64,000 nucleotides of DNA from a bacterium. Lineage in GTDB: Bacteria > Patescibacteria > ABY1 > JAGPKW01. The stretch lies in contig JAJXYN010000009.1 of assembly GCA_021780535.1 (NCBI GenBank), positions 62,001 through 126,000 of the forward strand, given 5' to 3'. The position numbers and the translations under genes are program-made. The notes beneath the pieces were generated by a model, which saw only the letters and a program-made list of their open reading frames with translations, searched no databases and was not told the DNA's origin. The number at the start of each line of letters is the position of its first letter. Within the stretch, counting starts at the first letter, position 1. Shown piece after piece: positions 42,378 to 52,048 of this stretch.

Positions 42378-42445
42378 ATTCTTATTTTATTATATTACTT
42401 TTATAAGTAGTATTTTAGCATATTACAAAAAAAATATTCAATTTA

Positions 42446-42473
42446 TTGACTTTTTACTAATATTGGATATAAT
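42446..42473 (+). promoter_or_regulatory. Promoter of tRNA-Leu
   Basis: TTGACT, 16-base spacer, TATAAT, about 15 bases before the tRNA. Confidence 0.75.
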
Positions 42474-42488
42474 TTATTTATTATATAT

Positions 42489-42572
42489 GCGGGCGTGGTG
42501 AAATGGTAGACACGCGTGCCTTAGGAGCACGTGACGAAAGTCATGGGGGTTCAAGTCCCTTCGTCCGCACCA
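42489..42572 (+). tRNA. tRNA-Leu (anticodon UAG)
   Basis: Class II tRNA of 84 bases with long variable arm (TGAC/GTCA), acceptor GCGGGCG/CGTCCGC, anticodon loop CTTAGGA and encoded CCA. Confidence 0.97.
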
Positions 42573-42671
42573 TTGTGTACAATGAGTATATTTTGGAACA
42601 ACATTAAATATATCATTTTTAGCTGGAGAATTATTGTTGACCCAGGCCAAACTAAAAGATAATTTGATTAA

Positions 42672-42710
42672 TAAAAATGGCTTGACGAATGTTCGCCAAG
42701 CCTTGAGAAG
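42672..42710 (-). terminator. Terminator of the M16 peptidase gene
   Basis: Minus-strand GGCTTG/CAAGCC stem with inner GCGAA/TTCGT, followed by ATTTTTATT. Confidence 0.8.
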
Positions 42711-42711
42711 C

Positions 42712-43974
42712 TTATGGTTTCATAATAAGAGTCCATCTATATTCTGATTTAAAATACTCTAACAAATCAATAATGTTCTCCATGGTCACAGATTCTATGA
42801 GCTTTCTTTTATCTTCATTAGAAATTATCCTTCCAGCAAAGATAATAAAGTCCATTGCATTACCAACAATATCAAAAACCGTATCATCATTTATAAAACT
42901 TTTTGCTATAGTTTGTTTCTTTATACGATTAAATAACTCTGAATCACTTTTAATCATATTAATACACTCATCTATAGCATCTTCTATTTCATCAAGAGCA
43001 GAAATATTCAAATTATTACAAGAGATATAAAAAGTAATAAAATGCTTATAATTTTCAAATTGAGCATTAATAGAATATGTCCATCCACGTTCTTCACGAA
43101 TTTTATCATATAGAACTTCATTAAAAATTCTTTTTAAAATAGTAAATACTATCGGATTAGAAGAAAAAGAGTTTGGAATTTTTACGTACATATAGTACCT
43201 AGCGGCTTTGATTACATCATTTTTCGAATAGTACTCGGAGAAATTAAAAATATAACGATTTTCTGATAGAGCTTTAAAAACTAGTTCGGGATTATCTATT
43301 ACCCCTTTTTCTCCATCTTTATTTTTTGAGAATGAAGTTTCTTTAATCACTTCTTCAACTTCTTTTATGGTCATTCCACCAGCACAAAAAATACTAATAT
43401 TCTTCGGGTTATAGTGCTCATTATAAAAATTCTGAAGATCATCTTTTTGGATTTTAGGAATAGAATCAAGATCACCAAAAGGCGAAGCAAACCTTCCAAG
43501 CCAAATACCTGGATATAATATTTTGTTTCGTTTTAAATCAAGATTAAATTCAAACGATACTTTATATTTTCTATTAAATTCTTCAACTATAACCTTTCTC
43601 TGGATGTCTATTTCTTTAATATCTGCCGAAAGAAGCATATCGGCAAATATAGAAAGACCTTTTATAATTGAGCTCTTATTAATAGGAAGAAAAAATCTAT
43701 ATCTTGTAAAAAGATATCCCGTGCTACCAAAATCTGCACCACCGCCACAATCACTAAAAAATAACTCTTTTTCTTTTCTTGAGGTTGAAGAATTTCTTGA
43801 AATAACATGTTCAACAAAATGCGCAGTACCTTCTAACCCAATTTGATCTTTTTCTGCTCCACTATGAACAAGGAAACTAAAAACTTCAAAGGTTTTATCT
43901 GGTATATGATTAACATATAAAGTTATACCATTTTCTAAAACTGAAGACTTGAAACCAGCACTATAATCACTCAT
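42712..43974 (-). CDS. M16 family zinc metallopeptidase
   Basis: 420 residues from the ATG at 43974, chosen because GGAG lies 7 bases upstream; an earlier in-frame ATG lacks support. The inverted zinc motif HFVEH is at 52-56 and the third ligand Glu is in VIVEEFNRK, so the active site looks intact. Both halves (M16 and M16_C) are present, with the ERGWTYSINA-type R-Y region near residue 300. It lacks a signal peptide. Members include processing peptidases and PqqL-like proteins; substrate unknown. Composition and strong ribosome site set it apart from housekeeping neighbours. Confidence 0.9.
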   Translation of the reverse strand: MSDYSAGFKSSVLENGITLYVNHIPDKTFEVFSFLVHSGAEKDQIGLEGTAHFVEHVISRNSSTSRKEKELFFSDCGGGADFGSTGYLFTRYRFFLPINKSSIIKGLSIFADMLLSADIKEIDIQRKVIVEEFNRKYKVSFEFNLDLKRNKILYPGIWLGRFASPFGDLDSIPKIQKDDLQNFYNEHYNPKNISIFCAGGMTIKEVEEVIKETSFSKNKDGEKGVIDNPELVFKALSENRYIFNFSEYYSKNDVIKAARYYMYVKIPNSFSSNPIVFTILKRIFNEVLYDKIREERGWTYSINAQFENYKHFITFYISCNNLNISALDEIEDAIDECINMIKSDSELFNRIKKQTIAKSFINDDTVFDIVGNAMDFIIFAGRIISNEDKRKLIESVTMENIIDLLEYFKSEYRWTLIMKP

Positions 43975-44006
43975 AATACTCTCCTTTATTGAGTTTTGTC
44001 TGGATA

Positions 44007-44035
44007 AAAATAACACGGAAACATATAAAAGTCAA
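44007..44035 (-). promoter_or_regulatory. Promoter of the M16 gene
   Basis: Minus-strand TTGACT, 17-base spacer, TATTTT. Confidence 0.55.
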
Positions 44036-44127
44036 ACAGATTCTTCTAAGAATTTATTCATCAAAATCTAAAATATCAAAACATTATTCTTATCCTTAAA
44101 ATAAGTTAGACACTCATCAATTAAGTT

Positions 44128-44165
44128 GCACCAAAAATAAAAACCACTTATTTCTAAGTGGCGCA
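44128..44165 (-). terminator. Terminator of the 286/106-residue gene pair
   Basis: Minus-strand CCACTTA/TAAGTGG stem with GAAA loop, then TTTTTATTTTT. Confidence 0.82.
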
Positions 44166-44178
44166 ATCAATTATTTGA

Positions 44179-44499
44179 TTAATCAACTGATATTAGCTTT
44201 AACAATAAAGCTAATTTATAAAATGCAATTGCTGATAAAAATAAAAATATTTCTATAAAAATAGTCCAGCTTATTGACATAGCATTATTTTTTTTTGTTA
44301 CATAACTACTTGGACTAAGTTTTTTGCTTTTTGCTTGACTTACTGTTTTTGTGCTCACTGATGATGTTTTACGTTTTCTCGGTTTTTTCACATTTTTCCA
44401 TTTATCATGCTCTTTGTTTTTTGACAACATATCTTTAAAACTAGAGAAAACCTCTTCTGAATCTGTCTTTTCATCATATCTTCCTTGCGATAAATTCAC
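44179..44499 (-). CDS. Basic tail-anchored membrane protein
   Basis: 106 residues: an acidic start, a Lys/Ser/Thr-rich basic middle (KKPRKRKTSSVSTKTVSQAK) and one C-terminal transmembrane helix (about 78-100). No family recognised. Its start overlaps the stop of the preceding 286-residue gene (ATGA type), so the pair is translationally coupled. Confidence 0.72.
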   Translation of the reverse strand: MNLSQGRYDEKTDSEEVFSSFKDMLSKNKEHDKWKNVKKPRKRKTSSVSTKTVSQAKSKKLSPSSYVTKKNNAMSISWTIFIEIFLFLSAIAFYKLALLLKLISVD

Positions 44500-45356
44500 G
44501 TTATTTCTCCTTTTATTGTTAAACGTTCAATCCATTTTTTTACTACATCTTCTTCTAATTTTACTTCTACAAATTCTGATTGTTTAACACCATATATATG
44601 TACAATTCCATCTATTATTGAAATTGCTTTTCTATAATATATTGTTTGTATATTTTGTTTAACAACAACAGAATTTGCAAAACTATCAAGAAAACTAAAA
44701 TATTTTTCGCCTTTATTCTTCGTAGCGACAAAATCTCCTATTTTTTTTGCGCTATCAAAAGATAATAGTTTTTTTGTAGAAACAGAAACGATATATTCTG
44801 TCTTGTTTTCAATACACTGAAGGTACTCAAATGCTGCATTAATATCATAAAAAACAAAGTATTTCTTTGTGGTTTTATCTTTTATAATATGTGGCATTTT
44901 TATAATCCTATTATTTTTGAAATCAAATATTGCCCATACTCCTGGCTTTATCATAACTTTTGCATACCTACCATCTCTACTTCCAGAATAATTAAAATAC
45001 CTAACATGTAATCCACTTTTTGTTTTTTGTGGCACACCGTTTTCATCAATATAAAAATATTTATTGTTTTTACTTACAGCAAAAACACCATATTTTCTTG
45101 AGTCTACAGTATCTAATTCCCAAATATTCCCAGCTTCATCTTTGATAATTAATCCTTTTTCTTTGTCTAATATAATCCATTTTCCGTCAGATATTCTTTT
45201 TAGACAAGAAAACCTATCATAAAAACCATATACTTCTGAGAAATTATTTTCACCAATACCAGCAATAGTGCTATCATTTGCTAAATAAACAATATCGTCT
45301 TTTTTATATATAACAATGCGTGAACTACCGCATGTACTGTTTGTTATTTCAAACAT
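44496..45356 (-). CDS. Beta-rich hypothetical protein, WG-repeat-like
   Basis: 286 residues made of alternating short strands with recurring aromatic-glycine units (DGKWIILDKEKGL, KYGVFAVSKNNKYFYIDENG, VWAIFDFKNN). This recalls WG-repeat or beta-propeller proteins but does not match cleanly. GGGGG lies about 9 bases before the ATG. Coupled to a tail-anchored partner downstream. Confidence 0.72.
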   Translation of the reverse strand: MFEITNSTCGSSRIVIYKKDDIVYLANDSTIAGIGENNFSEVYGFYDRFSCLKRISDGKWIILDKEKGLIIKDEAGNIWELDTVDSRKYGVFAVSKNNKYFYIDENGVPQKTKSGLHVRYFNYSGSRDGRYAKVMIKPGVWAIFDFKNNRIIKMPHIIKDKTTKKYFVFYDINAAFEYLQCIENKTEYIVSVSTKKLLSFDSAKKIGDFVATKNKGEKYFSFLDSFANSVVVKQNIQTIYYRKAISIIDGIVHIYGVKQSEFVEVKLEEDVVKKWIERLTIKGEIT

Positions 45357-45391
45357 ATCATAACCCCCTTGTGTTCAATTTGATAGTTATT

Positions 45392-45420
45392 TTAATACCA
45401 CAAATCAGACTATAAGTCAA
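45392..45420 (-). promoter_or_regulatory. Promoter of the 286-residue gene
   Basis: Minus-strand TTGACT, 17-base spacer, TATTAA; overlaps the stop codon of the upstream response regulator. Confidence 0.6.
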
Positions 45421-46106
45421 AAAAAATATAAATCAAAATCACCAATATAATATCCTAAACATTTTTTATTTTTAATTAATTCTGTTTTTGTATATTTGTT
45501 TATTTTTTTTCTAATATTTTTTATAAAAACTTCTACTACATTTGAAAATGGATTATCATTTTCATCCCATATTTTGTCAAATATTTCTTGCCTGTTTATT
45601 ATTATATTTTGATTTCTAAAAAATAGCTCTAAAATATTAAACTCTTTTTTCGTTAAACATATTTTATAATTTCTAAAAAATAATTTTTTTAAATTTAAAT
45701 CTAAATAAAAATTATTGTATTCTATTTTATCTTTTATATAACTATTACTAGATCTTCTTAATATTGCTTCTATTCTTAATATTAATTCTTCTTTGTTGAA
45801 TGGTTTTTTAACATAATCATCTCCACCAGCTTTTAATGCATTTAATAAAAATTTGTCATCACTAATAGACGTTAAAAATATAATTGGTGTATTATTTTTC
45901 ATTGCTCTTAAATCTTTACATATATCTATTCCATTTTTTTCTGGAACATTTATATCAATCATTATTAAATCATAATTATTCATAGAGGCTTTTAGTAACC
46001 CAGACTTTCCATTTGTTTCATAATCTAAAATAAAATAATTTTTATCTAAAATAATTTTTATAGCCTCAATAATTTCAATATCATCTTCTATATATAGTAT
46101 TTTCAT
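45417..46106 (-). CDS. OmpR-family response regulator
   Basis: 229 residues: receiver domain (IEDDIEII at the N-terminus, phospho-acceptor Asp in LIMIDINVPEKNG, Lys in DDYVKKPF near 100) and a C-terminal winged helix (LTKKEFNILELFFRN, FIKNIRKKINKY). The usual RGxGY wing is changed to KKCLGYYI. The gene ends in TGA, one of the few stops here that is not TAA. No histidine kinase is adjacent, so it is an orphan. Confidence 0.92.
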   Translation of the reverse strand: MKILYIEDDIEIIEAIKIILDKNYFILDYETNGKSGLLKASMNNYDLIMIDINVPEKNGIDICKDLRAMKNNTPIIFLTSISDDKFLLNALKAGGDDYVKKPFNKEELILRIEAILRRSSNSYIKDKIEYNNFYLDLNLKKLFFRNYKICLTKKEFNILELFFRNQNIIINRQEIFDKIWDENDNPFSNVVEVFIKNIRKKINKYTKTELIKNKKCLGYYIGDFDLYFF

Positions 46107-46221
46107 AAATAATAAATAATTAATTTTTAATTTGGTATTATTATTTATTTTAATATTAACACAACCAAAATGAAAAAATTATGAACAATATAATAATTTA
46201 TATTAAAAAAATAAAGACAAC

Positions 46222-47805
46222 TTATATTATCTTTATTTTTAATATTCTATCTATATCAAATATTATTGCTTCTTTTTTATTTATATTCAAACCCTTCAGT
46301 GCTGTAAAATTAATATTCTTATTTTTATAATTTTCTAAAATTTCTATTGGAATTATTTCTTTTTTTATTTTATCTCCATTATCTTTCATATATATTATTT
46401 CTATTTTACTTTTTTCTTCTATATATTTTTTTATTAAATTTAATTTATTTTCTTTTGATAAATTTAATTCTGAATTTTTTTTGTGTAATTTTTTTATATA
46501 TTCAATAACTCTTTTATCTAATAGTATATGTTCTTTTCTTAATTTATTTTTTAATATTATACCTTCCAAACTTGTGCACCTACTCAATGCTACATAAGCT
46601 TGTCCATGAGCAAATGTTCTATCACCAAAATCTATTACAACTCTATCAAATGTTTTTCCTTGGCTTTTATGTATCGTTATAGCCCAAGCTAATTTTATTG
46701 GAAATTGAATAAATGCGCCGATTGGTTTTGATTCTATGGAATCAGAATCATCATTATATACATAATTAAATATATCCCATTTATGTGGCTCCACTTCTAC
46801 AATATCTCCATTATCAAGTTCTACTATTATAATATCATTATTTATCTCTTCTTCTTTTCCATGATTTATAAATTCTGAATTTTCTATAATCTTTATTACC
46901 TTACCAACACTTCCATTAACCCATTTACCTTCCGAGTGATTATTCAACAACATTACTTGTGACCCTTTTTTTATTTTTAGAATATTTTCTGTTGGCAAAT
47001 AATTTTTATCAAAATTACCTTTTATTAAACCGCTATATATATATTCTTTTTCTTTTATGCTTTCTAATTTTTTTAAATTAATTTCGTCAGCTTTTTTATT
47101 TGTTGTTGTTAGATTTATATAAAAATCTTCTTTTTTTATTTCACTTTCTTTATTATATCTTTTGTTTAATATTTCTAAATGATTTTGTTTTAATGAATTA
47201 CTTCTTATTATATTTAAAAGATTTATAAATAAATTATCTTTTTGTCTGTATATTTTGTTTAACTCTACAAAATCAAAATCAAATATTTTAAAAACTTTTG
47301 ATGAAAAAAAATATGGTGTTTTGTAATGTTCTTCAAATATTTTTTTTTCTGCTTCTACCATTACTGGTGGTAATTGATATAGATCACCAATAAAAATCAT
47401 TTGTATCCCACCAAAATTTTCCGATTTATCTTTCCCATTTAATCTTAAAAATTTATCTACACAATCTAATAAATCAGCTCTTACCATAGATATTTCATCT
47501 ATTATTATACAATCTATTTTTTTATAAAAATCCGTTTTCTTTTTTCTAATTTTTGATTCCGTGACATTTGGTTTAAACTCAAAAAATGAATGTATTGTTT
47601 GGCCTTTTATGTTTAATGCTGCTACTCCAGTTGGAGCAAGAACAACTATTTTTTTTTTAGTTTGATATCTAAAATAAGATAGTAAAGTTGACTTGCCAGT
47701 GCCAGCCTTACCTGTTAGAAATATATTTCTATTTGTATTCTCCATTAAATTAAAAGCATTTATAAAATCCTCATTTAATTCAATGTTTGAAAATTGATCT
47801 TGCAT
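46222..47805 (-). CDS. PIF1-family 5'-3' DNA helicase
   Basis: 527 residues. Helicase motifs: Walker A FLTGKAGTGKSTL (near 30), APTGVAALNI, Walker B IIIDEISMVRADLL, GDLYQLPPV, and the C-terminal ITIHKSQGKTFD and YVALSRCTSLEGI. The short C-terminal extension (about 460-527) is charged and unassigned. PIF1-like helicases resolve G-quadruplexes and stalled forks. It starts one base after yggU, so it is the distal gene of a tig-yggU-helicase run. Confidence 0.92.
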   Translation of the reverse strand: MQDQFSNIELNEDFINAFNLMENTNRNIFLTGKAGTGKSTLLSYFRYQTKKKIVVLAPTGVAALNIKGQTIHSFFEFKPNVTESKIRKKKTDFYKKIDCIIIDEISMVRADLLDCVDKFLRLNGKDKSENFGGIQMIFIGDLYQLPPVMVEAEKKIFEEHYKTPYFFSSKVFKIFDFDFVELNKIYRQKDNLFINLLNIIRSNSLKQNHLEILNKRYNKESEIKKEDFYINLTTTNKKADEINLKKLESIKEKEYIYSGLIKGNFDKNYLPTENILKIKKGSQVMLLNNHSEGKWVNGSVGKVIKIIENSEFINHGKEEEINNDIIIVELDNGDIVEVEPHKWDIFNYVYNDDSDSIESKPIGAFIQFPIKLAWAITIHKSQGKTFDRVVIDFGDRTFAHGQAYVALSRCTSLEGIILKNKLRKEHILLDKRVIEYIKKLHKKNSELNLSKENKLNLIKKYIEEKSKIEIIYMKDNGDKIKKEIIPIEILENYKNKNINFTALKGLNINKKEAIIFDIDRILKIKII

Positions 47806-47806
47806 T

Positions 47807-48028
47807 TTATTTTATTATCTCTACTGTTTTAAATTTTGTGAATATTCCAGATTTTATTATAATACAACTTTTTGGTACGTGAAATTCTTCTGATAAAAAA
47901 TCTATCAAAGCCTTATTCGCTTTACCTTCTATTTGTGGAGCTTTTATTTTTACTTTTAATACATTGTCTTTAAATTCTACTATTTTACTCTCTTTACTAT
48001 TTGGTTGTACGTTTACTTTTAATATCAT
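47807..48028 (-). CDS. yggU: DUF167/YggU family protein
   Basis: 73 residues with the family pattern: an N-terminal LKVNVQPNSKESKIV strand, a LKVKIKAPQIEGKANKALIDFLSEEF segment and KSCIIIKSGIFTKFKTVEI. The role is unknown. Nearly adjacent to the helicase gene. Confidence 0.9.
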   Translation of the reverse strand: MILKVNVQPNSKESKIVEFKDNVLKVKIKAPQIEGKANKALIDFLSEEFHVPKSCIIIKSGIFTKFKTVEIIK

Positions 48029-48076
48029 AGATCTTTATTATAATATTTATAAATTCTACATTATACAATACAAAAG

Positions 48077-48096
48077 GTCCAGGCATGCCTGGACCC
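48077..48096 (-). terminator. 20-bp perfect GC-rich palindrome after tig
   Basis: GGTCCAGGCATGCCTGGACC, followed by TTTTG in minus sense; probably the tig terminator, though the T run is short. Its G+C stands out from the surroundings. Confidence 0.55.
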
Positions 48097-48108
48097 TACA
48101 AGATATTA

Positions 48109-49422
48109 TTATTCGATTATATTTTTCTCTTTTAGGAATTTTATTACTTTTTCATTTTTTAAAACCCTTTTTACTTGTGTTTGATATTCTGGATGTTCTA
48201 AATTTTGCTTAATTGTTTCAAAATCTGGATGAGAACTATAATGAACTCTAGCTGCTTCTAATTCTTTATTTAATTCTTCTTCTGTAACATCTATTTTTTC
48301 TTCTTCTGCTATTTTTTCTATTATTAAAGATATTTTCAATCTTTCTTCTGCTTTTGGTTTAAATTCTTCTTGCAATTCTTCTTCTGATTTTTTAATAGAA
48401 GCTTTATAATTTTCAAAATCCATTCCACTCTGTTCTATATTTGACTTTAATTCATTAACCATTTTTTTTGTTTCCATAAGAATTAATCTTGCTGGAATCT
48501 CTGAAATTTTAGAATCTTTTCCAATTTCTTCTAACATTTTAACTGATAATTTTTCATCATCTTTATTTAAATCTTCTTGTATAATGTTTTGCTCTAATTG
48601 TTTTTTAAGAGCATCTAAAGTATCAAATTTTAAAACTTTTGCAAAGTCATCATTTAACTCTGGTAATTCAATTTTATTGATAGCATTTATTTTTATTTTA
48701 AATAAAACTTTTTTATTAGCTAGGTTTTTTTCAAAATAATCTTCCGGAAAAGTTAATTCAAATTCTTTTTCATCACCAACTTTTAGTCCAATAATTTGTT
48801 CATAATAACCAGGAATAAATCTTTCTTTTTTAACTTCTTCTTTAAAATTTTTATAACTTCCATTTTCCAATGGAACTCCATTTATAAATAAATCTAGATC
48901 TATATCTGCTTTATCTCCATCTTCTATAACTCCATCATTTTTAAGAACCTCAGAAGATCTCATTCTTCTTAATTCTTCTACTGTTTTTTCTAATTTTTCT
49001 TTAAATTCTTTTGAGCTTGTATCTTGTTTTTCTTTTTTAATCTTCAATTCTTTATATTTTCCTAATTTAATTTCTGGAACAAGCATTAATTCTGCTGTAA
49101 AAACTATAGGATTTCCTGGTGCTAATTTTTCTATTTTAATCTCTGGTTCATGAAAAACCTTTTCTTTAATGTCTTGAGATTGCAAAGCTTCATAATATGA
49201 AGATTCTACTATGATTTGTAAAGCCTCTTCATAAATAGACATTTCCCCAACTTTTGAAGCTACCGCACTATAAGGAGCTTTACCAGGTCTAAATCCTTTT
49301 ATTTCTACATGCTCTGAAATATGTTCTGCAGCGTGTTCTATATGTTTTTTATAATCTTCATATGGAACTTCTATTGTGAAGATTATTTTACCATTATCTT
49401 GATTCTTAATAGTATTAATCAT
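48109..49422 (-). CDS. tig: Trigger factor
   Basis: This ribosome-bound chaperone has a ribosome-binding domain with the GFRPGKAP signature (near 42-49), a central PPIase-like domain (GDKADIDLDLF, KVGDEKEFELTFPEDY) and a long helical C-terminal arm. Length of 437 residues is standard. Trigger factor binds near the exit tunnel through the GFRxGxxP loop, which is intact. Confidence 0.97.
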   Translation of the reverse strand: MINTIKNQDNGKIIFTIEVPYEDYKKHIEHAAEHISEHVEIKGFRPGKAPYSAVASKVGEMSIYEEALQIIVESSYYEALQSQDIKEKVFHEPEIKIEKLAPGNPIVFTAELMLVPEIKLGKYKELKIKKEKQDTSSKEFKEKLEKTVEELRRMRSSEVLKNDGVIEDGDKADIDLDLFINGVPLENGSYKNFKEEVKKERFIPGYYEQIIGLKVGDEKEFELTFPEDYFEKNLANKKVLFKIKINAINKIELPELNDDFAKVLKFDTLDALKKQLEQNIIQEDLNKDDEKLSVKMLEEIGKDSKISEIPARLILMETKKMVNELKSNIEQSGMDFENYKASIKKSEEELQEEFKPKAEERLKISLIIEKIAEEEKIDVTEEELNKELEAARVHYSSHPDFETIKQNLEHPEYQTQVKRVLKNEKVIKFLKEKNIIE

Positions 49423-49492
49423 AAATTTCTTGATTATTTTTTAATGGGTTTCATTATATCAAATAAATATTATTTTTTCAATATAATCAACA

Positions 49493-49531
49493 AAAAATAG
49501 CCTATTTTTTAAAATGGCTATTTTTATTTAT
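49493..49531 (-). terminator. Terminator of the bactofilin-like gene
   Basis: AAAATAGCC/GGCTATTTT hairpin with T run in minus sense. Confidence 0.75.
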
Positions 49532-49532
49532 T

Positions 49533-50753
49533 TTATACTTTTTTATTTATAAATTTTATTATATCATCTCTGAGATTTGCTAATGATCCTATAGAAATAA
49601 ATAATATTAATAAACTTAATATCCATCCAATAAAAGGTATTATTGTTAATATTATAAATATTAAAGAACCAACTGTTAAAGATAAGTATAATGATGGATT
49701 TTTATATTTCATCATCTTAGATAAAAATATATTACCAACAAAAATTGAACTAAAGACTGATGCTATAAATATCATTACACAAAGTACGCATAATATAATT
49801 AAAGATATTTTTATTCCTATTATTGTTATTGCAAATAATAAAGACAATCCTAATAAAGAAAAAAATGTTAAAGCTCCTTTTCCTAAATTTTGTGTTAAAT
49901 TTTTTTCAGAATCTTTATTTATTCTTAATACAACTTTATTGAATGATTTTATGAGCATTAGACCAGCTATTAAAACAGCAAACAAACCTAGTGTTAGCTT
50001 AACAAAAACTTTTGTTTTAAATGAACTTATAAATCCATCAGCTGGATTTTCTTTTACTTCTTTTATTGTAGAAATATTTCCATTAACTACTGAGCTTATA
50101 TTTGCAGAAGTTTGAATTGATTCTGAAGCTTCTAAATTATTTACTATTTTTGCATTTTGTCCGAAATAAACAAAATCTGAAAGTAATGTTGCATTTCTAC
50201 CAATATTAGAATTTAACGTTATTGCTTTGGATTTTACCAAAAGATCTCTACTAACATCTGCCCCTATATTTACTACATTTCCACGTATTAATAAATCTTG
50301 TCCTATACTTGAATTCTTATTTATAACAATAGAGCTTCCTGCTATATAAGAATTTTTATTAATTTTTGAATTTACATTTATTAAACTGCCGGCCAAAAAT
50401 AAATTATCAATTCCATCGGAATTTATTGTTACAGCGTCTCCTGCTGAAAAAATATTCCCATTAACTTTTCCATTTAAATTAATATTATTACCAACTACAA
50501 ATAAATCTCCGTTTATATTTCCAGAAAAAGTAATACTAGAGCCCGCTAAAAATGCATCCCCATTAATGTTACCTCTAATATCAAGAACATCTCCAACTGC
50601 AAGATATGTTTTATTTATAGTTTTATCTTGGTCTAAGAATACCAAATCAGATGCTTTTATTTTTGTTGTGAAAATAAAAGAAAATATAAATATAGGAATT
50701 AAAATGATTCCTAAAAGTAAAAATATTTTACTTTTTTTAAAAACCTTTTTCAT
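49533..50753 (-). CDS. Bactofilin-like (polymer-forming) membrane protein
   Basis: 406 residues. An N-terminal membrane anchor (about 10-32) precedes a right-handed beta-helix-like region of repeats such as GNINGDAFLAGSSITFSGNI and GNINLNGKV (about 55-230), the bactofilin pattern. Four further transmembrane helices lie between about 250 and 400. This layout, an extracellular beta-helix joined to a membrane domain, recurs in Patescibacteria annotation as polymer-forming cytoskeletal proteins. A structural envelope role is inference. Confidence 0.82.
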   Translation of the reverse strand: MKKVFKKSKIFLLLGIILIPIFIFSFIFTTKIKASDLVFLDQDKTINKTYLAVGDVLDIRGNINGDAFLAGSSITFSGNINGDLFVVGNNINLNGKVNGNIFSAGDAVTINSDGIDNLFLAGSLINVNSKINKNSYIAGSSIVINKNSSIGQDLLIRGNVVNIGADVSRDLLVKSKAITLNSNIGRNATLLSDFVYFGQNAKIVNNLEASESIQTSANISSVVNGNISTIKEVKENPADGFISSFKTKVFVKLTLGLFAVLIAGLMLIKSFNKVVLRINKDSEKNLTQNLGKGALTFFSLLGLSLLFAITIIGIKISLIILCVLCVMIFIASVFSSIFVGNIFLSKMMKYKNPSLYLSLTVGSLIFIILTIIPFIGWILSLLILFISIGSLANLRDDIIKFINKKV

Positions 50754-50918
50754 GATGTTGATTAAATAGTTTGTTAGTTAAATAGCTAGCTAGTTAAATA
50801 GTTCTAAATTACTTAACTTTTACAATTTAATTATAACACAATATAGAAATATAGAAATATACAAAAGTGTATGTCGTAAAATATTTTTATGATATAATAC
50901 AATTATATTAATAAAAAT

Positions 50919-51848
50919 ATGGAAGAAAAAATTGTTCCTGAAGAAATAAAAAAATTAATAGATAAATTTATTTCTTATATTGAAATAAACAAAAACAGAA
51001 GCTTAAAAACTGTAAATAATTATAGACGTTATTTATATAGATTTTTTGATTTTGCAAAAATTAATTCTGTTTCCAATATTACTGCTGATGTTGTAAATAA
51101 TTTTATTCTCTATATGAGAAGACAAAATGGTACTCGTGATGGAGAAATGAAAACTAATACTCGTAATTATCATTTAATTGCTCTTCGCATGTTTTTAAAA
51201 TATCTTGCAAAAATAGATGTTAAAACTTTAAGCCCTGAAAAAATAGAACTTGCCAAACAACAACCTAGACAAGTTGAATTTTTGGAAAAAGAAGAATTAA
51301 AAAAAATTATTGGAGCTCCTAATTTAACAAAAGAAAGTGAATTAACAAAATTAAGAGATGTTGCTATTTTAGAATTATTATTTTCTACTGGCTTACGTGT
51401 TTCTGAACTTGCTAATCTTAATAAAGAAAATGTAAATCTTAATAGAGATGAATTTTCTATTCGTGGTAAAGGTGGAAAGGTTCGTGTAGTTTTTATTTCA
51501 ACTATAGCTAGAGAAACTTTAAAAAAATATTTAGATAATAGAAAAGATACATCACAAGCATTATTTGTGAGAACTGATTTAGATTCTAAAAATCATTCAT
51601 TAGAAAATTTAACGGTAAGATCAATTCAAAGAATTGTAAAAAAATATTCTAAAATTGCTGGTATAACAAAAAAAGTTACACCCCACACACTAAGACATTC
51701 TTTTGCTACGGACTTATTATATGAAGGTGCCGACATCAGATCAGTTCAAGAAATGTTGGGCCATTCAAGTATCACAACTACCCAAATCTATACTCATGTT
51801 ACAAATAAAAGATTAAAAGAAATTTTTGATAAATTTCATGATAAATAA
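50919..51848 (+). CDS. xerC: XerC/XerD tyrosine recombinase
   Basis: 309 residues with a SAM-like N-terminal core-binding domain and the catalytic tetrad: Arg in STGLRVSEL, the HxxR of HTLRHSFATDLL, His in LGHSSITTTQIY, and the nucleophilic Tyr in IYTHV. The size suggests the host chromosome-dimer resolution type. No mobile-element context is seen, so a dif-resolving role is favoured. XerC versus XerD cannot be decided. Confidence 0.93.
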   Translation: MEEKIVPEEIKKLIDKFISYIEINKNRSLKTVNNYRRYLYRFFDFAKINSVSNITADVVNNFILYMRRQNGTRDGEMKTNTRNYHLIALRMFLKYLAKIDVKTLSPEKIELAKQQPRQVEFLEKEELKKIIGAPNLTKESELTKLRDVAILELLFSTGLRVSELANLNKENVNLNRDEFSIRGKGGKVRVVFISTIARETLKKYLDNRKDTSQALFVRTDLDSKNHSLENLTVRSIQRIVKKYSKIAGITKKVTPHTLRHSFATDLLYEGADIRSVQEMLGHSSITTTQIYTHVTNKRLKEIFDKFHDK

Positions 51849-51914
51849 CACGTTATAATTCAATATTATTTACATTTTAGCTTTTGTGTGTTATTATTAA
51901 ATTCATTGAAACAT

Positions 51915-51989
51915 GCGCCTATAGTTCAGTGGATAGAATAGGAGCCTTCTAAGCTCTAGACCCAAGTTCGATTCTTGGTGGGCGCACCA
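51915..51989 (+). tRNA. tRNA-Arg (anticodon UCU)
   Basis: Cloverleaf with acceptor GCGCCTA/TGGGCGC, anticodon stem GGAGC/GCTCT, loop CTTCTAA, T loop TTCGATT and encoded CCA. Confidence 0.96.
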
Positions 51990-52008
51990 TTAAAATTTAT
52001 TTACCATT

Positions 52009-52046
52009 TTAAAAAACCAACCCCATAAAACGAGTTGGTTTTTAAA
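52009..52046 (+). terminator. Hairpin after tRNA-Arg
   Basis: AAACCAAC/GTTGGTTT stem, T run; can serve tRNA-Arg and the convergent 129-residue gene. Confidence 0.75.
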
Positions 52047-52048
52047 TT

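Noticed and set aside
45417..45419. TGA read as glycine (alternative code of some Patescibacteria)
   Set aside because: TGA serves as a natural stop for the response regulator, and long genes contain no in-frame TGA.
50919..51848. Integrase of a mobile element
   Set aside because: Size and sequence fit a chromosomal XerC/D, no attachment-site duplication is seen at the neighbouring tRNAs.
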